Origin: Clostridia bacterium
GTDB lineage: Bacteria > Bacillota > Clostridia > Lachnospirales > Lachnospiraceae
Length of the DNA stretch: 64,000 nucleotides
Assembly: GCA_910575725.1 (NCBI GenBank)
Contig: CAJTFE010000008.1
Coordinates: forward strand, 1 to 64,000
Direction of reading: 5' to 3'
The notes beneath the pieces were generated by a model. That model worked only from the letters and a program-made list of their open reading frames with translations. It did no database searches and was not told the DNA's origin. How positions within the stretch are numbered: position 1 is the first letter of the stretch; the number at the start of each line of letters is the position of its first letter. This document shows positions 34,011 to 43,621 of the stretch, piece after piece. The position numbers and the translations under genes were made by a program.

Positions 34011-35057
34011 ATGCCGAACAAAAGACTCTATTATCTGGATATGGCAAAGGGCGTGGGAATTTTTCTGGTGATTCTCGGCCACATTGAGTATCTGGATCCG
34101 GATATAAAACGGTGGATTGCTTCCTTCCATATGCCCTTATTTTTTGTGGCGGGCGGCGTCCTGGCCTATGTAAAAGAAGCTTCCCCTGTTTCCTTGGGGG
34201 AGCAGTGGATAAGGAGAGCAAAAGGAATCCTGGTTCCTTATGTCTCCTTTTCCGTGATCATGCTCACCATGCGCACCTTTGAATATTTTGTACAGCCGGA
34301 GCGGATCACCGGAAGGGAGCTTATCAAGGAGCTTATAGAAAGCCTGACCGGCTACGGGCTTTATACCCTGTGGTTTCTTCCGGCTTACTTCCTTTCCGGC
34401 CTCCTCTTTTCCCTGTTGTGCCGCTCTCAAAGAGGCAGGCGGTATGGACAATTGCGGCTGGGCTTCTATATTTTCCTGCTGTCTGGCTTTGGGCTTCTTA
34501 TGGCCTCTGTGCTTCATGTGACGGAATACCCGGTTACGGAAGGAACCTTTGGCTGGTATGCAGTCATGGATATTCTGATTGTATTTTTGCGGGCGCTGAT
34601 TGTACAGCCCTTTTTCTGGCTGGGGCATCTGTACGGGAAAATAAGCAGCGGTGCAGAGAAAAAATCAATGCTGTGTTTATCCGGCCTTTTGTTTCTGGGA
34701 ATGGGAATCTTCTTATCCGGGCAGCTTCCGGTTATGGATCTACATTATCTGATTCTCTCGCCCCTCCACTATGGGGCGGCCGCCTGTTCCTGTGCAGGCC
34801 TTTTGAATCTGCTGAGAGCGGCGCCGGTGAGCAGGGCTGTTTCCTATCTTGGACGGAATTCTTTGATCATTATGTGTACACATACGGGCATGTTCGTGCT
34901 ATACTATGTATCATTGGGAATGTTTTTTGTCCGGAAGCTTATTCCTATGACGGATCTGGTTCTTTATATCAGTATTGCGGCTGTGACCTGTGCGGCGGAG
35001 CTTCCGATTATCTGGATTTTTAACCGTTATTTTAAATATTTACTTGGGAGGACATAA
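34011..35057 (+). CDS. Membrane acyltransferase (acyltransferase-3 family)
   Basis: From ATG 34011 (after AGAGGGAG) the 348-residue protein has about ten membrane helices and starts RLYYLDMAKGVGIFLVILGHIEY, the N-terminal signature of acyltransferase-3 proteins that O-acetylate surface sugars or peptidoglycan. SFHMPLFFVAGG follows with the catalytic-region His. Its stop codon directly abuts hisD, so it lies inside a histidine operon although no biosynthetic role in that pathway is expected. The in-frame start at 33894 lies in hisZG and is rejected. Confidence 0.88.
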   Translation: MPNKRLYYLDMAKGVGIFLVILGHIEYLDPDIKRWIASFHMPLFFVAGGVLAYVKEASPVSLGEQWIRRAKGILVPYVSFSVIMLTMRTFEYFVQPERITGRELIKELIESLTGYGLYTLWFLPAYFLSGLLFSLLCRSQRGRRYGQLRLGFYIFLLSGFGLLMASVLHVTEYPVTEGTFGWYAVMDILIVFLRALIVQPFFWLGHLYGKISSGAEKKSMLCLSGLLFLGMGIFLSGQLPVMDLHYLILSPLHYGAAACSCAGLLNLLRAAPVSRAVSYLGRNSLIIMCTHTGMFVLYYVSLGMFFVRKLIPMTDLVLYISIAAVTCAAELPIIWIFNRYFKYLLGRT

Positions 35058-36359
35058 ATGAGAATCACAGCATTGAATGCAGACAGCCGGAAAAATCTGC
35101 TGGACGAGCTTATAAAACGCAGCCCCAATCACTATGAGGCTTACACCGAGCAGGTAAACGCCATTCTTAAGGAGGTAAAGGAAAAGGGAGACGAGGCGCT
35201 TTTTTCCTTTACGGAGCGTTTTGACGGCGTAACCATTACAAAGGATACCCTGCGTGTGACAAAGGAGGAGATCGAGGAGGCCTATGCCCAGATAGATCCG
35301 GAGCTCCTTGCGGTCATCCGCAAAGCCCTGGCGAATATCAGAAGCTTCCACGAGAAGCAGAAGCGCACCAGCTGGTTTGACAGCCAGCCGGACGGAACCC
35401 TGCTGGGGCAGAAGATCACCCCGCTGGCCCTTGTGGGCGTGTATGTGCCCGGCGGAAAAGCCGTCTATCCTTCCTCTGTACTGATGAACATTGTTCCGGC
35501 CAAGACTGCCGGAGTAGAGCGGATCATTATGACCACGCCCCCTGGAAAGGACGGAAAAATCAGTGCGAACACGCTGGTAGCCGCCCATGAGGCCGGTGTG
35601 GACGAGATCTACAAGACAGGAGGAGCCCAGGCCATCGGCGCCCTGGCTTACGGGACGGAAAGCATTCCAAAGGTAGACAAGATCGTAGGCCCTGGGAATA
35701 TCTATGTGGCCCTGGCAAAAAAAGCAGTCTACGGCTTTGTGAGCATTGATTCCATCGCCGGCCCCAGCGAGATTCTGGTGCTTGCCGACGAGACGGCCAA
35801 TCCCCGTTTTGTGGCGGCGGATCTGTTGTCCCAGGCTGAGCATGACGAGATGGCCTCCGCTATTCTGGTGACCACAAGCCCCACGCTGGCCCAAGAGGTG
35901 TCGGCAGAGGCGGATGCTTTTTTGACCCGGCTTTCCAGGAAGGATATTTTGATAAAATCCTTGGAAAACTATGGGTGGATTCTGGTGGCGGACACCATGG
36001 AGGAAGCCATCGACACGGCAAACGCCATTGCCTCGGAGCATCTGGAGATTGTCACAAAGGATCCCTTCCAGGTTATGACAAAGATACGCAATGCAGGCGC
36101 TATTTTCATCGGAGAATACGCAAGCGAGCCCCTGGGGGATTATTTTGCAGGGCCTAACCATGTGCTGCCCACCAACGGAACGGCGAAGTTTTTCTCCCCC
36201 CTTGGTGTGGACGACTTTATTAAAAAATCCAGCCTTGTCTATTATTCCAGAGAGGCGCTGTCGGCTGTGCAGAAAGATATTGTCCGTTTTGCACAGGCAG
36301 AGGGGCTTACGGCCCATGCCAATTCCATAGCCGTGCGCTTTGAAGAGGAAAAGGAGTGA
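35058..36359 (+). CDS. hisD: Histidinol dehydrogenase
   Basis: This 433-residue enzyme has GVYVPGGKAVYPSSVLMNIVPAK, VAGPSEILVLAD-type IAGPSEILVLAD, LLSQAEHDEMA (zinc ligands Gln and His) and GPNHVLPTNGTAKFFSPLGV. It oxidises histidinol to histidine in two NAD-dependent steps. ATG follows the acyltransferase stop directly, with GGGAGG ahead, and hisB starts 6 bp after its stop. Confidence 0.97.
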   Translation: MRITALNADSRKNLLDELIKRSPNHYEAYTEQVNAILKEVKEKGDEALFSFTERFDGVTITKDTLRVTKEEIEEAYAQIDPELLAVIRKALANIRSFHEKQKRTSWFDSQPDGTLLGQKITPLALVGVYVPGGKAVYPSSVLMNIVPAKTAGVERIIMTTPPGKDGKISANTLVAAHEAGVDEIYKTGGAQAIGALAYGTESIPKVDKIVGPGNIYVALAKKAVYGFVSIDSIAGPSEILVLADETANPRFVAADLLSQAEHDEMASAILVTTSPTLAQEVSAEADAFLTRLSRKDILIKSLENYGWILVADTMEEAIDTANAIASEHLEIVTKDPFQVMTKIRNAGAIFIGEYASEPLGDYFAGPNHVLPTNGTAKFFSPLGVDDFIKKSSLVYYSREALSAVQKDIVRFAQAEGLTAHANSIAVRFEEEKE

Positions 36360-36365
36360 ACTGCC

Positions 36366-36953
36366 ATGAAGCGAACCGCATCCCTTACCAGAAATACAAA
36401 AGAAACCCAGATATCTCTAACCCTCTGCCTGGACGGCTCGGGCAGCGGCGACATTGCTACGGGGGTAGGATTTTTTGACCATATGCTGAAGGGTTTTGCT
36501 CGCCACGGGCTTTTTGATCTTACCTGCCATGTAAAGGGCGATCTGGAGGTGGACTGCCATCATACCATTGAGGATACGGGAATTGTGCTGGGGCAGGCCA
36601 TCCGGGAGGCCGTAGGAGACAAGAAGGGCATGGTGCGTTTTGGAAGCTGCATCCTTCCTATGGACGAAGCTCTGGTGCTGTGCTCGCTGGATCTGTCAGG
36701 CAGGCCTTACTATGTATCCGATGCAGCATTTCCCACAGAACGGGTGGGGGACATGGATACCCAGATGGTCCGGGAGTTTTTCTACGCCCTTTCTTACAGC
36801 GCAGGTATGAATCTCCACTTTAAGCTGCTCTCCGGAGAGAACAGCCACCATATGATCGAAGGAATGTTCAAGGCATGTGCAAAGGCTCTGGATATGGCAG
36901 TTGCACTGGATCCGAGAATTGCAGACGTGTTATCAACGAAAGGAAGTTTGTAG
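36366..36953 (+). CDS. hisB: Imidazoleglycerol-phosphate dehydratase
   Basis: The 195-residue monofunctional HisB has [35 protein letters not shown] and [15 protein letters not shown], the two repeated His-rich metal motifs. It catalyses the dehydration step yielding imidazole-acetol-phosphate. It ends 1 bp before the hisIE start. Confidence 0.97.
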   Translation: MKRTASLTRNTKETQISLTLCLDGSGSGDIATGVGFFDHMLKGFARHGLFDLTCHVKGDLEVDCHHTIEDTGIVLGQAIREAVGDKKGMVRFGSCILPMDEALVLCSLDLSGRPYYVSDAAFPTERVGDMDTQMVREFFYALSYSAGMNLHFKLLSGENSHHMIEGMFKACAKALDMAVALDPRIADVLSTKGSL

Positions 36954-36954
36954 A

Positions 36955-38043
36955 ATGATGGAAAAGAATCGTGCAGTAATCTATCTGAATAAAAAGACAG
37001 GGGAAGAGGAGCAGGATCCGGCGGTTCTTGCAAGGTATTACAGCGACAACGGAGCAGAGGAGATCCTTGTCTTTGACTGCTCAGATACCGAGGCGGAACA
37101 TGAGGCATCCATCGGCATGCTCAAGGAAATCTGCCGGGCGGCGGAGGTTCCGGTAAAGGCCGGGGGGCATATTGAGCGGACGGAGGATGTAAAGAAGTTT
37201 CTCTATGCCGGATGCTCAAAGGTGATTTTAAATTACGCCAAGCAGAGCAACATTGATCTCACAAAAGAGGTTTCAACGCGCTTCGGAAAAGAGAAAATCG
37301 CCGCCTCCGTGGACAGCTCCGATGTGGTGAGCGCCCCTGCCGCGCTGGCAGAGGAGTACGTAAGCGAGCTGATTTCCATGGAAGAGTTAAAGCCTTTCAA
37401 AGAACAGCTCCGTCCCCTGAACTGCAATATGGAATGGCCCGAGTTCAAGCTGGGCCCGGACGGCTTAGTTCCCGTTGTAGTCCAGGATTACCGGACAGAC
37501 GAGGTTCTGATGGCAGCTTACATGAATGAAGAAGCCTTCCATAAGACCATCGAGACGGGGAAAATGACGTATTTCAGCCGCAGCCGTCAGAGCCTTTGGC
37601 TGAAAGGGGAGACCAGCGGCCATTATCAGTATGTGAAGGAGCTTCGGGTGGACTGCGACTGTGATACCATTCTGGCTAAAGTGTCCCAGACAGGGGCGGC
37701 CTGCCACACGGGAAACCATTCCTGCTTTTTCCATGAGATTGCAAAGACGGAATATCAGAACACCAATCCCTTGAAAGTGTTTGAGCATGTATACGGGATT
37801 ATCGGGGATCGGAAGGCCCATCCCAAGGAGGGCTCTTATACAAACTACCTCTTTGATAAGGGAATTGACAAGATACTCAAAAAGATTGGCGAGGAATCGG
37901 CGGAGCTTATCATTGCAGCTAAGAATCCCAATCCCGAGGAAATCAAGTATGAACTGTCGGATCTTCTCTATCACGCCATGGTGCTTATGGTGGAGAGGGG
38001 CGTTACCTGGGAGGATGTTATCAGAGAGCTTGCGAACCGGTAG
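36955..38043 (+). CDS. hisIE: HisIE with an N-terminal half-barrel like HisF/HisA
   Basis: From ATG 36955 the protein has 362 residues in three parts. Residues 1-~145 resemble the N-terminal half of HisF/HisA barrels ([55 protein letters not shown]). Residues ~155-265 are HisI ([37 protein letters not shown]). Residues ~270-362 are HisE ([19 protein letters not shown]). The HisI/E part performs the second and third steps of the pathway. The half-barrel lacks the second half needed for a complete synthase. Confidence 0.93.
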   Translation: MMEKNRAVIYLNKKTGEEEQDPAVLARYYSDNGAEEILVFDCSDTEAEHEASIGMLKEICRAAEVPVKAGGHIERTEDVKKFLYAGCSKVILNYAKQSNIDLTKEVSTRFGKEKIAASVDSSDVVSAPAALAEEYVSELISMEELKPFKEQLRPLNCNMEWPEFKLGPDGLVPVVVQDYRTDEVLMAAYMNEEAFHKTIETGKMTYFSRSRQSLWLKGETSGHYQYVKELRVDCDCDTILAKVSQTGAACHTGNHSCFFHEIAKTEYQNTNPLKVFEHVYGIIGDRKAHPKEGSYTNYLFDKGIDKILKKIGEESAELIIAAKNPNPEEIKYELSDLLYHAMVLMVERGVTWEDVIRELANR

Positions 38044-38109
38044 GCTTGCAGGCTTTGGCCGGGCAGACCGGAATGAACTTTGAGACATGTGAGTGGGAAA
38101 GGATACGGG

Positions 38110-39414
38110 ATGGCACCATTTAAGGATAGAAAAATACAATGTGTACTTCTCATCTACGGCATCCTGGTGATTGCATTCCATCTCTTCTGGCTGCAGCTTG
38201 GAGAGGGGGATGATTCCTATTACCAGGCCTGCCTGGCTGAAGACGGGATTCTGACAATTCTTTTGGATCGCTGGAATGACTGGTCTTCCCGGAGCATCAT
38301 TGAGGGGCTTCTGCTTCTGGTTGTGCAGCTGCCCTCCGGAGTGTGGGTGGTTCTGGATATTCTGGTATCCATGCTTATTGCAGTTCTTGTGGTGCGGTTT
38401 CTCTTTTACCGGGAGGCTGAGCATTCCGTCTCTGCGCCTCTGGCTGTATTTCTGCTGCTTTTGCTGCTTTCCTATGATTTCCGGGAACTGTCCTCGGCAG
38501 GATGGATCACGACTACCATCAATTACTGGTGGTCCCTGGCAGCCCTTCTCATAGCCTTCTTACCCTTTACCTTTCCGGAAAAAAGCAGGGGAAGAAAATG
38601 GGCTTATGGGGCGGCTGTACCGGCGGCTGTGTTTTCCATCAACCATGAGCAGATCTGCCTGCTGGTTCTGACCATGGCCCTCTATATGGCGCTTCGGGAT
38701 CTGGTTTTGAAGCGCAAGGCCTCCTGGTATGTATATCTGCTGCTGGTCTTTACCCTTGTGTCGCTGTACGGGATTCTCACCTGTCCGGGCAATGCCATAC
38801 GAAGTGATTTCAGCGCGGATATGTGGTTTCCGGGCTATGCCGGCTTTCATCTGCTTCAGAAAGGGCTTCTGGGATGGTACGGCGTTCTTCTGACCCTGTA
38901 CAAGGAAATGAACTGGACTTATGTGCTGCTCACCGGAGTGTTGTTTTTGACGGCGGCATCCAGGAAGCGGCGGCCTCTGGAACTTGTGATTGCAGGGCTT
39001 CCCCTGGCCTCCAATGCAGGTCTTCTGGCGCTCAAAGGGATTGCCCCTTACTGTAATATAGAGCTGGTTCACTATATTGTGAATATTTTTGAATTTGATC
39101 AGCCTGTGGTGTGGTATCAGGGCTCCCTTCCAAACAAGGCAAGGCTTCTGATGCTGATTTATACCGTCTGTTGCTTTTGCGTGGTTTATACCCTCTATCT
39201 TATCTGGGGATCCACGGAAAAATGCCTGGATATGATTGTGCTTCTGGCAAGCGCCGTTATTTCCAAGGCTAGTATGGGAATGTCCCCTACGGTTTGGATC
39301 TCCGTGGAGCGTACCAGTGTGTTTATGAACTACGGCTTTCTGTTTCTGGCTATGTTCTGCGCTCTGGAATGGAACAGGACGAGGGCGGTTTCCAGGCAGC
39401 ATAGGACAGCGTAA
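38110..39414 (+). CDS. Polytopic membrane protein, DUF6056-like
   Basis: From ATG 38110 (after AAAGGATACGGG) the protein has 434 residues and about ten to twelve membrane helices with short loops, including DDSYYQACL and NHEQICLLVLTMALYMALRD. The general look is that of the DUF6056 group and of lipid-linked glycosyltransferases. A TTG at 38080 would add ten residues. It follows hisIE by 66 bp without a terminator but has no histidine role. Two further membrane protein genes lie downstream. Confidence 0.65.
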   Translation: MAPFKDRKIQCVLLIYGILVIAFHLFWLQLGEGDDSYYQACLAEDGILTILLDRWNDWSSRSIIEGLLLLVVQLPSGVWVVLDILVSMLIAVLVVRFLFYREAEHSVSAPLAVFLLLLLLSYDFRELSSAGWITTTINYWWSLAALLIAFLPFTFPEKSRGRKWAYGAAVPAAVFSINHEQICLLVLTMALYMALRDLVLKRKASWYVYLLLVFTLVSLYGILTCPGNAIRSDFSADMWFPGYAGFHLLQKGLLGWYGVLLTLYKEMNWTYVLLTGVLFLTAASRKRRPLELVIAGLPLASNAGLLALKGIAPYCNIELVHYIVNIFEFDQPVVWYQGSLPNKARLLMLIYTVCCFCVVYTLYLIWGSTEKCLDMIVLLASAVISKASMGMSPTVWISVERTSVFMNYGFLFLAMFCALEWNRTRAVSRQHRTA

Positions 39415-39526
39415 CAGGGACGTTCATATTTTTGTCCCGGCTTTCATAAGATCATACAAAGGTTACAATTCTGATTCGTTTATCAGAGTGAAACGTAACA
39501 TAAGCTTCCAAAAGGGAGGAGATCTT

Positions 39527-39835
39527 ATGGCAAAGGCACAAAAAGCAGGAGGGCAGTACCGACAGATGCTGCTGGCACAGCAGGGACACCAGACGGCCGA
39601 GACGGAGGAACCGGTAAGCTTTTTCCGTATCCGGTTTTACATCTGCCTCTGTCTCTTTCTCTGTTATGTGATTCTGGATTATACAAAGGCATCCGTTTAT
39701 GAAGTGGACAGCGCCCGTATCTGTACGGAGGTCAGAAAGGATCTGACGGAAGATCTGGATCTTGCAGAAACCCTTGGCAAAGCCCTTGACAATATCTGGG
39801 TATCCGGGGAAGGGGAGGAAGCCCTGTCACCGTAA
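39527..39835 (+). CDS. Small single-pass membrane protein, unknown
   Basis: ATG 39527 follows AAAAGGGAGGAGATCTT and gives 102 residues: a polar N-terminus (~38 residues, Gln-rich), one membrane helix (FYICLCLFLCYVILDY) and an acidic outer segment. No family is recognised. It precedes the DUF2142-like gene by 48 bp and may act with it. Confidence 0.65.
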   Translation: MAKAQKAGGQYRQMLLAQQGHQTAETEEPVSFFRIRFYICLCLFLCYVILDYTKASVYEVDSARICTEVRKDLTEDLDLAETLGKALDNIWVSGEGEEALSP

Positions 39836-39883
39836 ACGAAAGACTTTTACGAGTTATATTTTGAGGAGCATAAGAAAAGATTT

Positions 39884-41809
39884 ATGAATAGAAGATGGAG
39901 CAGCCTTGGAAAAAAATATCGGATTTTCGTGCTGGGAGCAATTGTTTTCTGGTTTCTGTCCTGTATGATAGTTACACCTGTGTACACGACTGTAGCATTG
40001 GAATTCGCAGAAGATCCCAGGGGCGAGGTAATCACAACCGTATATGCAGGCCCCAGGCAGCATGTCCGTCCTTCCGACGCCAGAAGCCGGGTGGTGAACA
40101 GCGGCACGGCACGGATCTCTTTTCTGGATGTCCGTTACGGAACTCACTGTTCCCTGAAGCGGATCGATCCCTTGGATCAGTCTTACACCGAGGGAACGCT
40201 GACAGTGGAACGGCTGACCGTCCGCCAGAACGGATTTCTGACCATAGATCTTACCGGGGAGGAGCTTCGGGAGTGCTTTACGGGAAATGAGCATGTGCAG
40301 TTTACGGACGAGACCGGCTTTACCTTTGCCGTTACGGGAGAGGATCCCCAGCTGCTTCCCAAGGAAAGCTTCTGTTCCTTGTACCGGCAGTTCCGGTTTC
40401 CGGTATTTTTTATGGGCTTTCTAGCGTCCTTAGGTGTCTGGGCGCTTCTGATTTTATTGTGCCGCTGGCTGTACCGGGAGTTTCGGGATGCTTCCGGCCT
40501 CCAGCGGTGGACAGGCTTTCTCTTTGCAGCCGGGCTTTTGGGCGCGGTTCTTATGTGTGTTTACACGGGGCTTCGGAGTCCCTTCTGGCTGAACCCGGAT
40601 GAGTATGATGTGAAGGCGGCGGTTAATTATTATTTCACCCATTTTATGCCGCCGGACATCCGAAGCGATATCATTACAGACAGCTTTCCTGTGTATGGGA
40701 CTTCCCGGCATTTTGAGTGGAATCTTTTTTACTTTTATGCCGGCAAGATAGGACAGTTTTTTGCAGATCCGGCCGTTCAGATGCGGCTGTTCAGCCTGAT
40801 TCTCTTTTCTGTTATGACAGGAATTGTGCTTAAAAATATTCGTAAGCACTATTCCTTTTTGCTGATCCTTTTACTGACCCCGCAGGTATGGTATATTTTT
40901 AGCTATTCTACCTCGGACGCCCTGGATTTTTTTGCAGGCTTTCTAAGCCTGTATGAGCTTTTAGAGGATCATAGTATGCTGAACCGCCTGCTGAGGGAAC
41001 CCTATCGCAGACGGCATCTGCTGTATTACGGGCTTTTAAGCATCTTGTTTGTGCATCTTTTTTGGGCAAAAGCATCCTTTTATCCTATCCTGGTCTTTTT
41101 ATTCCTGATTCTTTTGATACGCCTTCTGCATCAGGAAAAGCAGGAGAGGGGGCTTTTGCTTCGCAAGTATCTGATTCTTGCGGGACTGACCCTGGGAATC
41201 TTTGTGGTGAGGTATCTTATCACGGATTATCCCTACTATGGCTTTAACAAACTTGGGGTTGTGATTGAGGTGACAGAGCTGCGGGCGGAATATGGCTATA
41301 AGCCCTCCACGCCTCCTATAGAACAGGCCTATTCCATGAGCTTTTTCGGAAAGGGCATTACCCTGGGACAGCTTCTGACACAGTATGATTTTCACACGAA
41401 TCTGTTCCGGACCTTTGCAGGCTTCTTTGGAACCTACACCTTTGGGGAAAGGGACTGGTATTATCTTGTTATGGGGATGTTGTACCTGGGTCTTCTTGGA
41501 TGGATTACCTGGTGTTTTGTAAAGATGAAGGATCGGCAGAAGTGGCAGGAATACGGGGCGGCGGCTTTCTGCTGCTTCCTGCAGTACGCCCTGGTTGTAT
41601 TTAACTCCTGGTTTATCGACTTCCAGCCCCAGGGACGTTATCTTCTGCCGGTGCTGTTCTTTATTTCCTATCTGGCGGCAAGGACGAAGGAGCCGGAAAA
41701 GGACAAGGTGATCCGGTGGATTCTGGTCTGCACCTGTCTGCTGTCCCTCTTTGCCTTCTGGCATGTGGGGATACCTAACCTGGTTCCCGACCGGGTGGCG
41801 CTGCCCTGA
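39884..41809 (+). CDS. Large polytopic membrane protein, DUF2142/GT-C-like
   Basis: The 641-residue protein has an N-terminal helix, a ~140-residue extracytoplasmic domain and then about eleven membrane helices. SPFWLNPDEYDVKAAVNYYF in the first large loop has an acidic pair like the DE motif of GT-C glycosyltransferases, and PQVWYIFSYSTSDALDFFAGF resembles DUF2142. A role in moving sugars from lipid carriers to envelope polymers is plausible but inferred. Its transcript ends at the terminator at 41836. Confidence 0.7.
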   Translation: MNRRWSSLGKKYRIFVLGAIVFWFLSCMIVTPVYTTVALEFAEDPRGEVITTVYAGPRQHVRPSDARSRVVNSGTARISFLDVRYGTHCSLKRIDPLDQSYTEGTLTVERLTVRQNGFLTIDLTGEELRECFTGNEHVQFTDETGFTFAVTGEDPQLLPKESFCSLYRQFRFPVFFMGFLASLGVWALLILLCRWLYREFRDASGLQRWTGFLFAAGLLGAVLMCVYTGLRSPFWLNPDEYDVKAAVNYYFTHFMPPDIRSDIITDSFPVYGTSRHFEWNLFYFYAGKIGQFFADPAVQMRLFSLILFSVMTGIVLKNIRKHYSFLLILLLTPQVWYIFSYSTSDALDFFAGFLSLYELLEDHSMLNRLLREPYRRRHLLYYGLLSILFVHLFWAKASFYPILVFLFLILLIRLLHQEKQERGLLLRKYLILAGLTLGIFVVRYLITDYPYYGFNKLGVVIEVTELRAEYGYKPSTPPIEQAYSMSFFGKGITLGQLLTQYDFHTNLFRTFAGFFGTYTFGERDWYYLVMGMLYLGLLGWITWCFVKMKDRQKWQEYGAAAFCCFLQYALVVFNSWFIDFQPQGRYLLPVLFFISYLAARTKEPEKDKVIRWILVCTCLLSLFAFWHVGIPNLVPDRVALP

Positions 41810-41835
41810 CGGGTCTTGTTCCTGGGTGAATTGTA

Positions 41836-41874
41836 AAAAAGCAGCCTCATCAATCAATGGTGAGGCCGCTTTTA
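41836..41874. terminator. Bidirectional terminator
   Basis: AAAAGC-x-GCCTCA pairs with TGAGGC-x-GCTTTT across the loop TCAATCAATGG. Flanking A and T runs let it serve both the gene ending at 41809 and the minus-strand gene ending at 41918. Confidence 0.85.
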
Positions 41875-41917
41875 AAGTTATTTAAAATTCAATTCTTTGT
41901 CTACAGTCAGTACTTTT

Positions 41918-42331
41918 TTATACGGAGAATCTCAGCCTGTGCACACATTTCCTTATAATGATGGCTGTACACATATTTATTGCAAAAAATAAAGCAAAAA
42001 AAGTATAGGATATAAAAAACATATAAGGGTTCTGCCTGCTCAAAACTTTAATGAATATCATAATACAGATACTCATTAAATTGGCCTTACAAATAGACAA
42101 AGTCTCCGTTTTACCGGAGGAAGCCGGCTTTAAATCATATAGGTGATAGAGTTTATACAACAATAAATGTATAAAAATCAAGCACGTTAAAAGAGAACAA
42201 AAAAGAATAGATGGAATTTCTATGTAATAATTTATTAAAAATGTGTAGTGCAGATACCATGCCAAAGCAGAACTTGCACCAATTGTTATTCCGTCTGTTA
42301 CATAGTAAACAATTCTAATTTTTTTATCCAT
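41918..42331 (-). CDS. Short membrane protein like the N-terminus of sugar transferases
   Basis: From ATG 42331 (minus strand, after AAGGGGG) the protein has 137 residues and four membrane helices. The spacing and the motif LYKLYHLYDL between helices two and three resemble the N-terminal membrane domain of polyprenyl-phosphate sugar transferases. The CoA-binding-like and catalytic domains are absent. It could be a truncated transferase or an independent small protein. Confidence 0.5.
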   Translation of the reverse strand: MDKKIRIVYYVTDGITIGASSALAWYLHYTFLINYYIEIPSILFCSLLTCLIFIHLLLYKLYHLYDLKPASSGKTETLSICKANLMSICIMIFIKVLSRQNPYMFFISYTFFALFFAINMCTAIIIRKCVHRLRFSV

Positions 42332-42444
42332 ACAGTGTGCCCCCTTGCACTGGTACAATGAATATTAAGTTATTGGCAGTCTGCCTTGCGTCCCCTTCTT
42401 TTTATTGCCCGTATTGCCCAGGCAATACAGGCAAATATCAAAAG

Positions 42445-42762
42445 CTACTCGCATATAATAAACATTTGTATAGGAATGTTAAATATGTTTCCTATTACAA
42501 TCAGCACCATAAGAAATACAAAAAACAACCCTAATTTGAACATTAATCTGGGATTTGATGCAAGTCCCTTCTTTTCTTCACAGTCACTTTTTACCTGAAC
42601 ATTGTGATCCTCACGGAAATCCTCCTCGTTATCATTAACCAAATAATCTATTGACACTTTATATAAGATGCTCAGACATTTTAAATTGTCTATTGACGGG
42701 CTCGCATCTCCCGTTTCCCATCTTGAGACTGCCTGTCGAGATACATTTAATATTTCAGCCAC
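42445..42762 (-). pseudogene. N-terminally truncated XRE regulator with membrane helix
   Basis: The frame encodes AEILNVSRQAVSRWETGDASPSIDNLKCLS, a standard helix-turn-helix, then a charged linker and a C-terminal membrane helix (LGLFFVFLMVLIVIGNIF). The first ~25 residues of a normal XRE domain are missing: upstream sequence stays open but is unrelated, and the only start is a GTG without a good ribosome-binding site. It is probably a gene broken by the event that brought in the next genes. Confidence 0.55.
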
Positions 42763-42881
42763 CTTATAAAAGGGAAGGCTTGTCTCCTGGCAACCGCATG
42801 CGCTGGGGCGGATGTTTTAAGTTTGACTTGAAAAAGAGCAAAATTTTTCATATAATATAATAAATACAGGAGGTAACAAAA

Positions 42882-43148
42882 ATGCCTGAAATAAGCCGTT
42901 TCTATGGTATTGTAATAAAAATGATATTTAAAGATAACGAAAAGCATCACAAACCACATGTTCATGTTTATTATGGTGAATATGAAGCATCTGTAGCTCT
43001 TGATGGTGAAATGTTAGAGGGTAAGTTACCATTAAAGCAATATAGAATGATATCTGGGTGGATGGCATTACATGAGGATGAATTGTATATGGCATGGAAT
43101 AATGCAGTAAGAGAAAAGCCATTTTCTAAAATAGAACCGTTGAAATAG
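42882..43148 (+). CDS. DUF4160 protein
   Basis: This 88-residue protein has the DUF4160 pattern: ISRFYGIVIKMIF, HHKPHVHVYYGEYEASV, and KLPLKQYRMISGWMALHEDELYMAWN. DUF4160 and DUF2442 genes usually lie side by side and have been proposed as a toxin-antitoxin-like pair; the partner is at 43331. Its TAG stop codon forms the left edge of structured repeat C. ATG follows ACAGGAGGTAAC. Confidence 0.88.
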   Translation: MPEISRFYGIVIKMIFKDNEKHHKPHVHVYYGEYEASVALDGEMLEGKLPLKQYRMISGWMALHEDELYMAWNNAVREKPFSKIEPLK

Positions 43149-43324
43149 TCCAGCTAAGAAATATCAAGTATTCATTAAAATAGTTTCTGCTGGACGGTAA
43201 AGTCGAGGAGATGCACGATAGGAACTTTTAAGAGTGTCTTTTCGAATAAAGGTTTTTCTCATTACCGGTGCGTCGAAGCGATTTTACACTTTCGTGCTAT
43301 CGCGCAGCGATTTAAATTAGGAGG
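43148..43324 (+). repeat. Structured dispersed repeat, copy C (between DUF4160 and DUF2442)
   Basis: A 177-bp diverged copy. P1 is unchanged (GTCCAGC/GCTGGAC). P2 is GTAAAGTCG/CGATTTTAC: relative to copies A and B, two adjacent base pairs are swapped on both sides. The inner stem is GATGCAC/GTGCGTC, fully paired. P4 is ATCGC-GCA-GCGAT, also changed on both sides. P3 is degraded. The copy begins at the DUF4160 stop codon and ends in the AGGAGG of DUF2442. Confidence 0.88.
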
Positions 43325-43330
43325 CAGAAA

Positions 43331-43621
43331 ATGTATATTATGAATGGTTTTGTTTATGGTGGAGAGCCTGCCGCAAGTATAGAAATATCTAGTGTAAAAG
43401 TATTAGATGATATGATTATGCTTGTATCATTTTCGACAGGTGAAAAACGGCTGTTTGATGCAACAATTTTACAAGGAGAAGTATTTGAACCTTTAAAAAA
43501 AGAGGATGTATTTAAAAATCCTGTTATAGATCATGGTGTGGTTACTTGGGATGATGGGAATATTGATTGTGCACCAGAATTTATGTATGATAATAGTTAT
43601 GAATATTCAATGGTGATATAG
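43331..43621 (+). CDS. DUF2442 protein
   Basis: The 96-residue protein has VKVLDDMIMLVSFSTGEKRLFDAT and VDWDDGNIDCAPE-like VVTWDDGNIDCAPEFMYDNS, typical of DUF2442. It is the usual partner of DUF4160 and is presumed the second half of that pair. Its ribosome-binding site AGGAGG is the last six bases of repeat C. Confidence 0.88.
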   Translation: MYIMNGFVYGGEPAASIEISSVKVLDDMIMLVSFSTGEKRLFDATILQGEVFEPLKKEDVFKNPVIDHGVVTWDDGNIDCAPEFMYDNSYEYSMVI

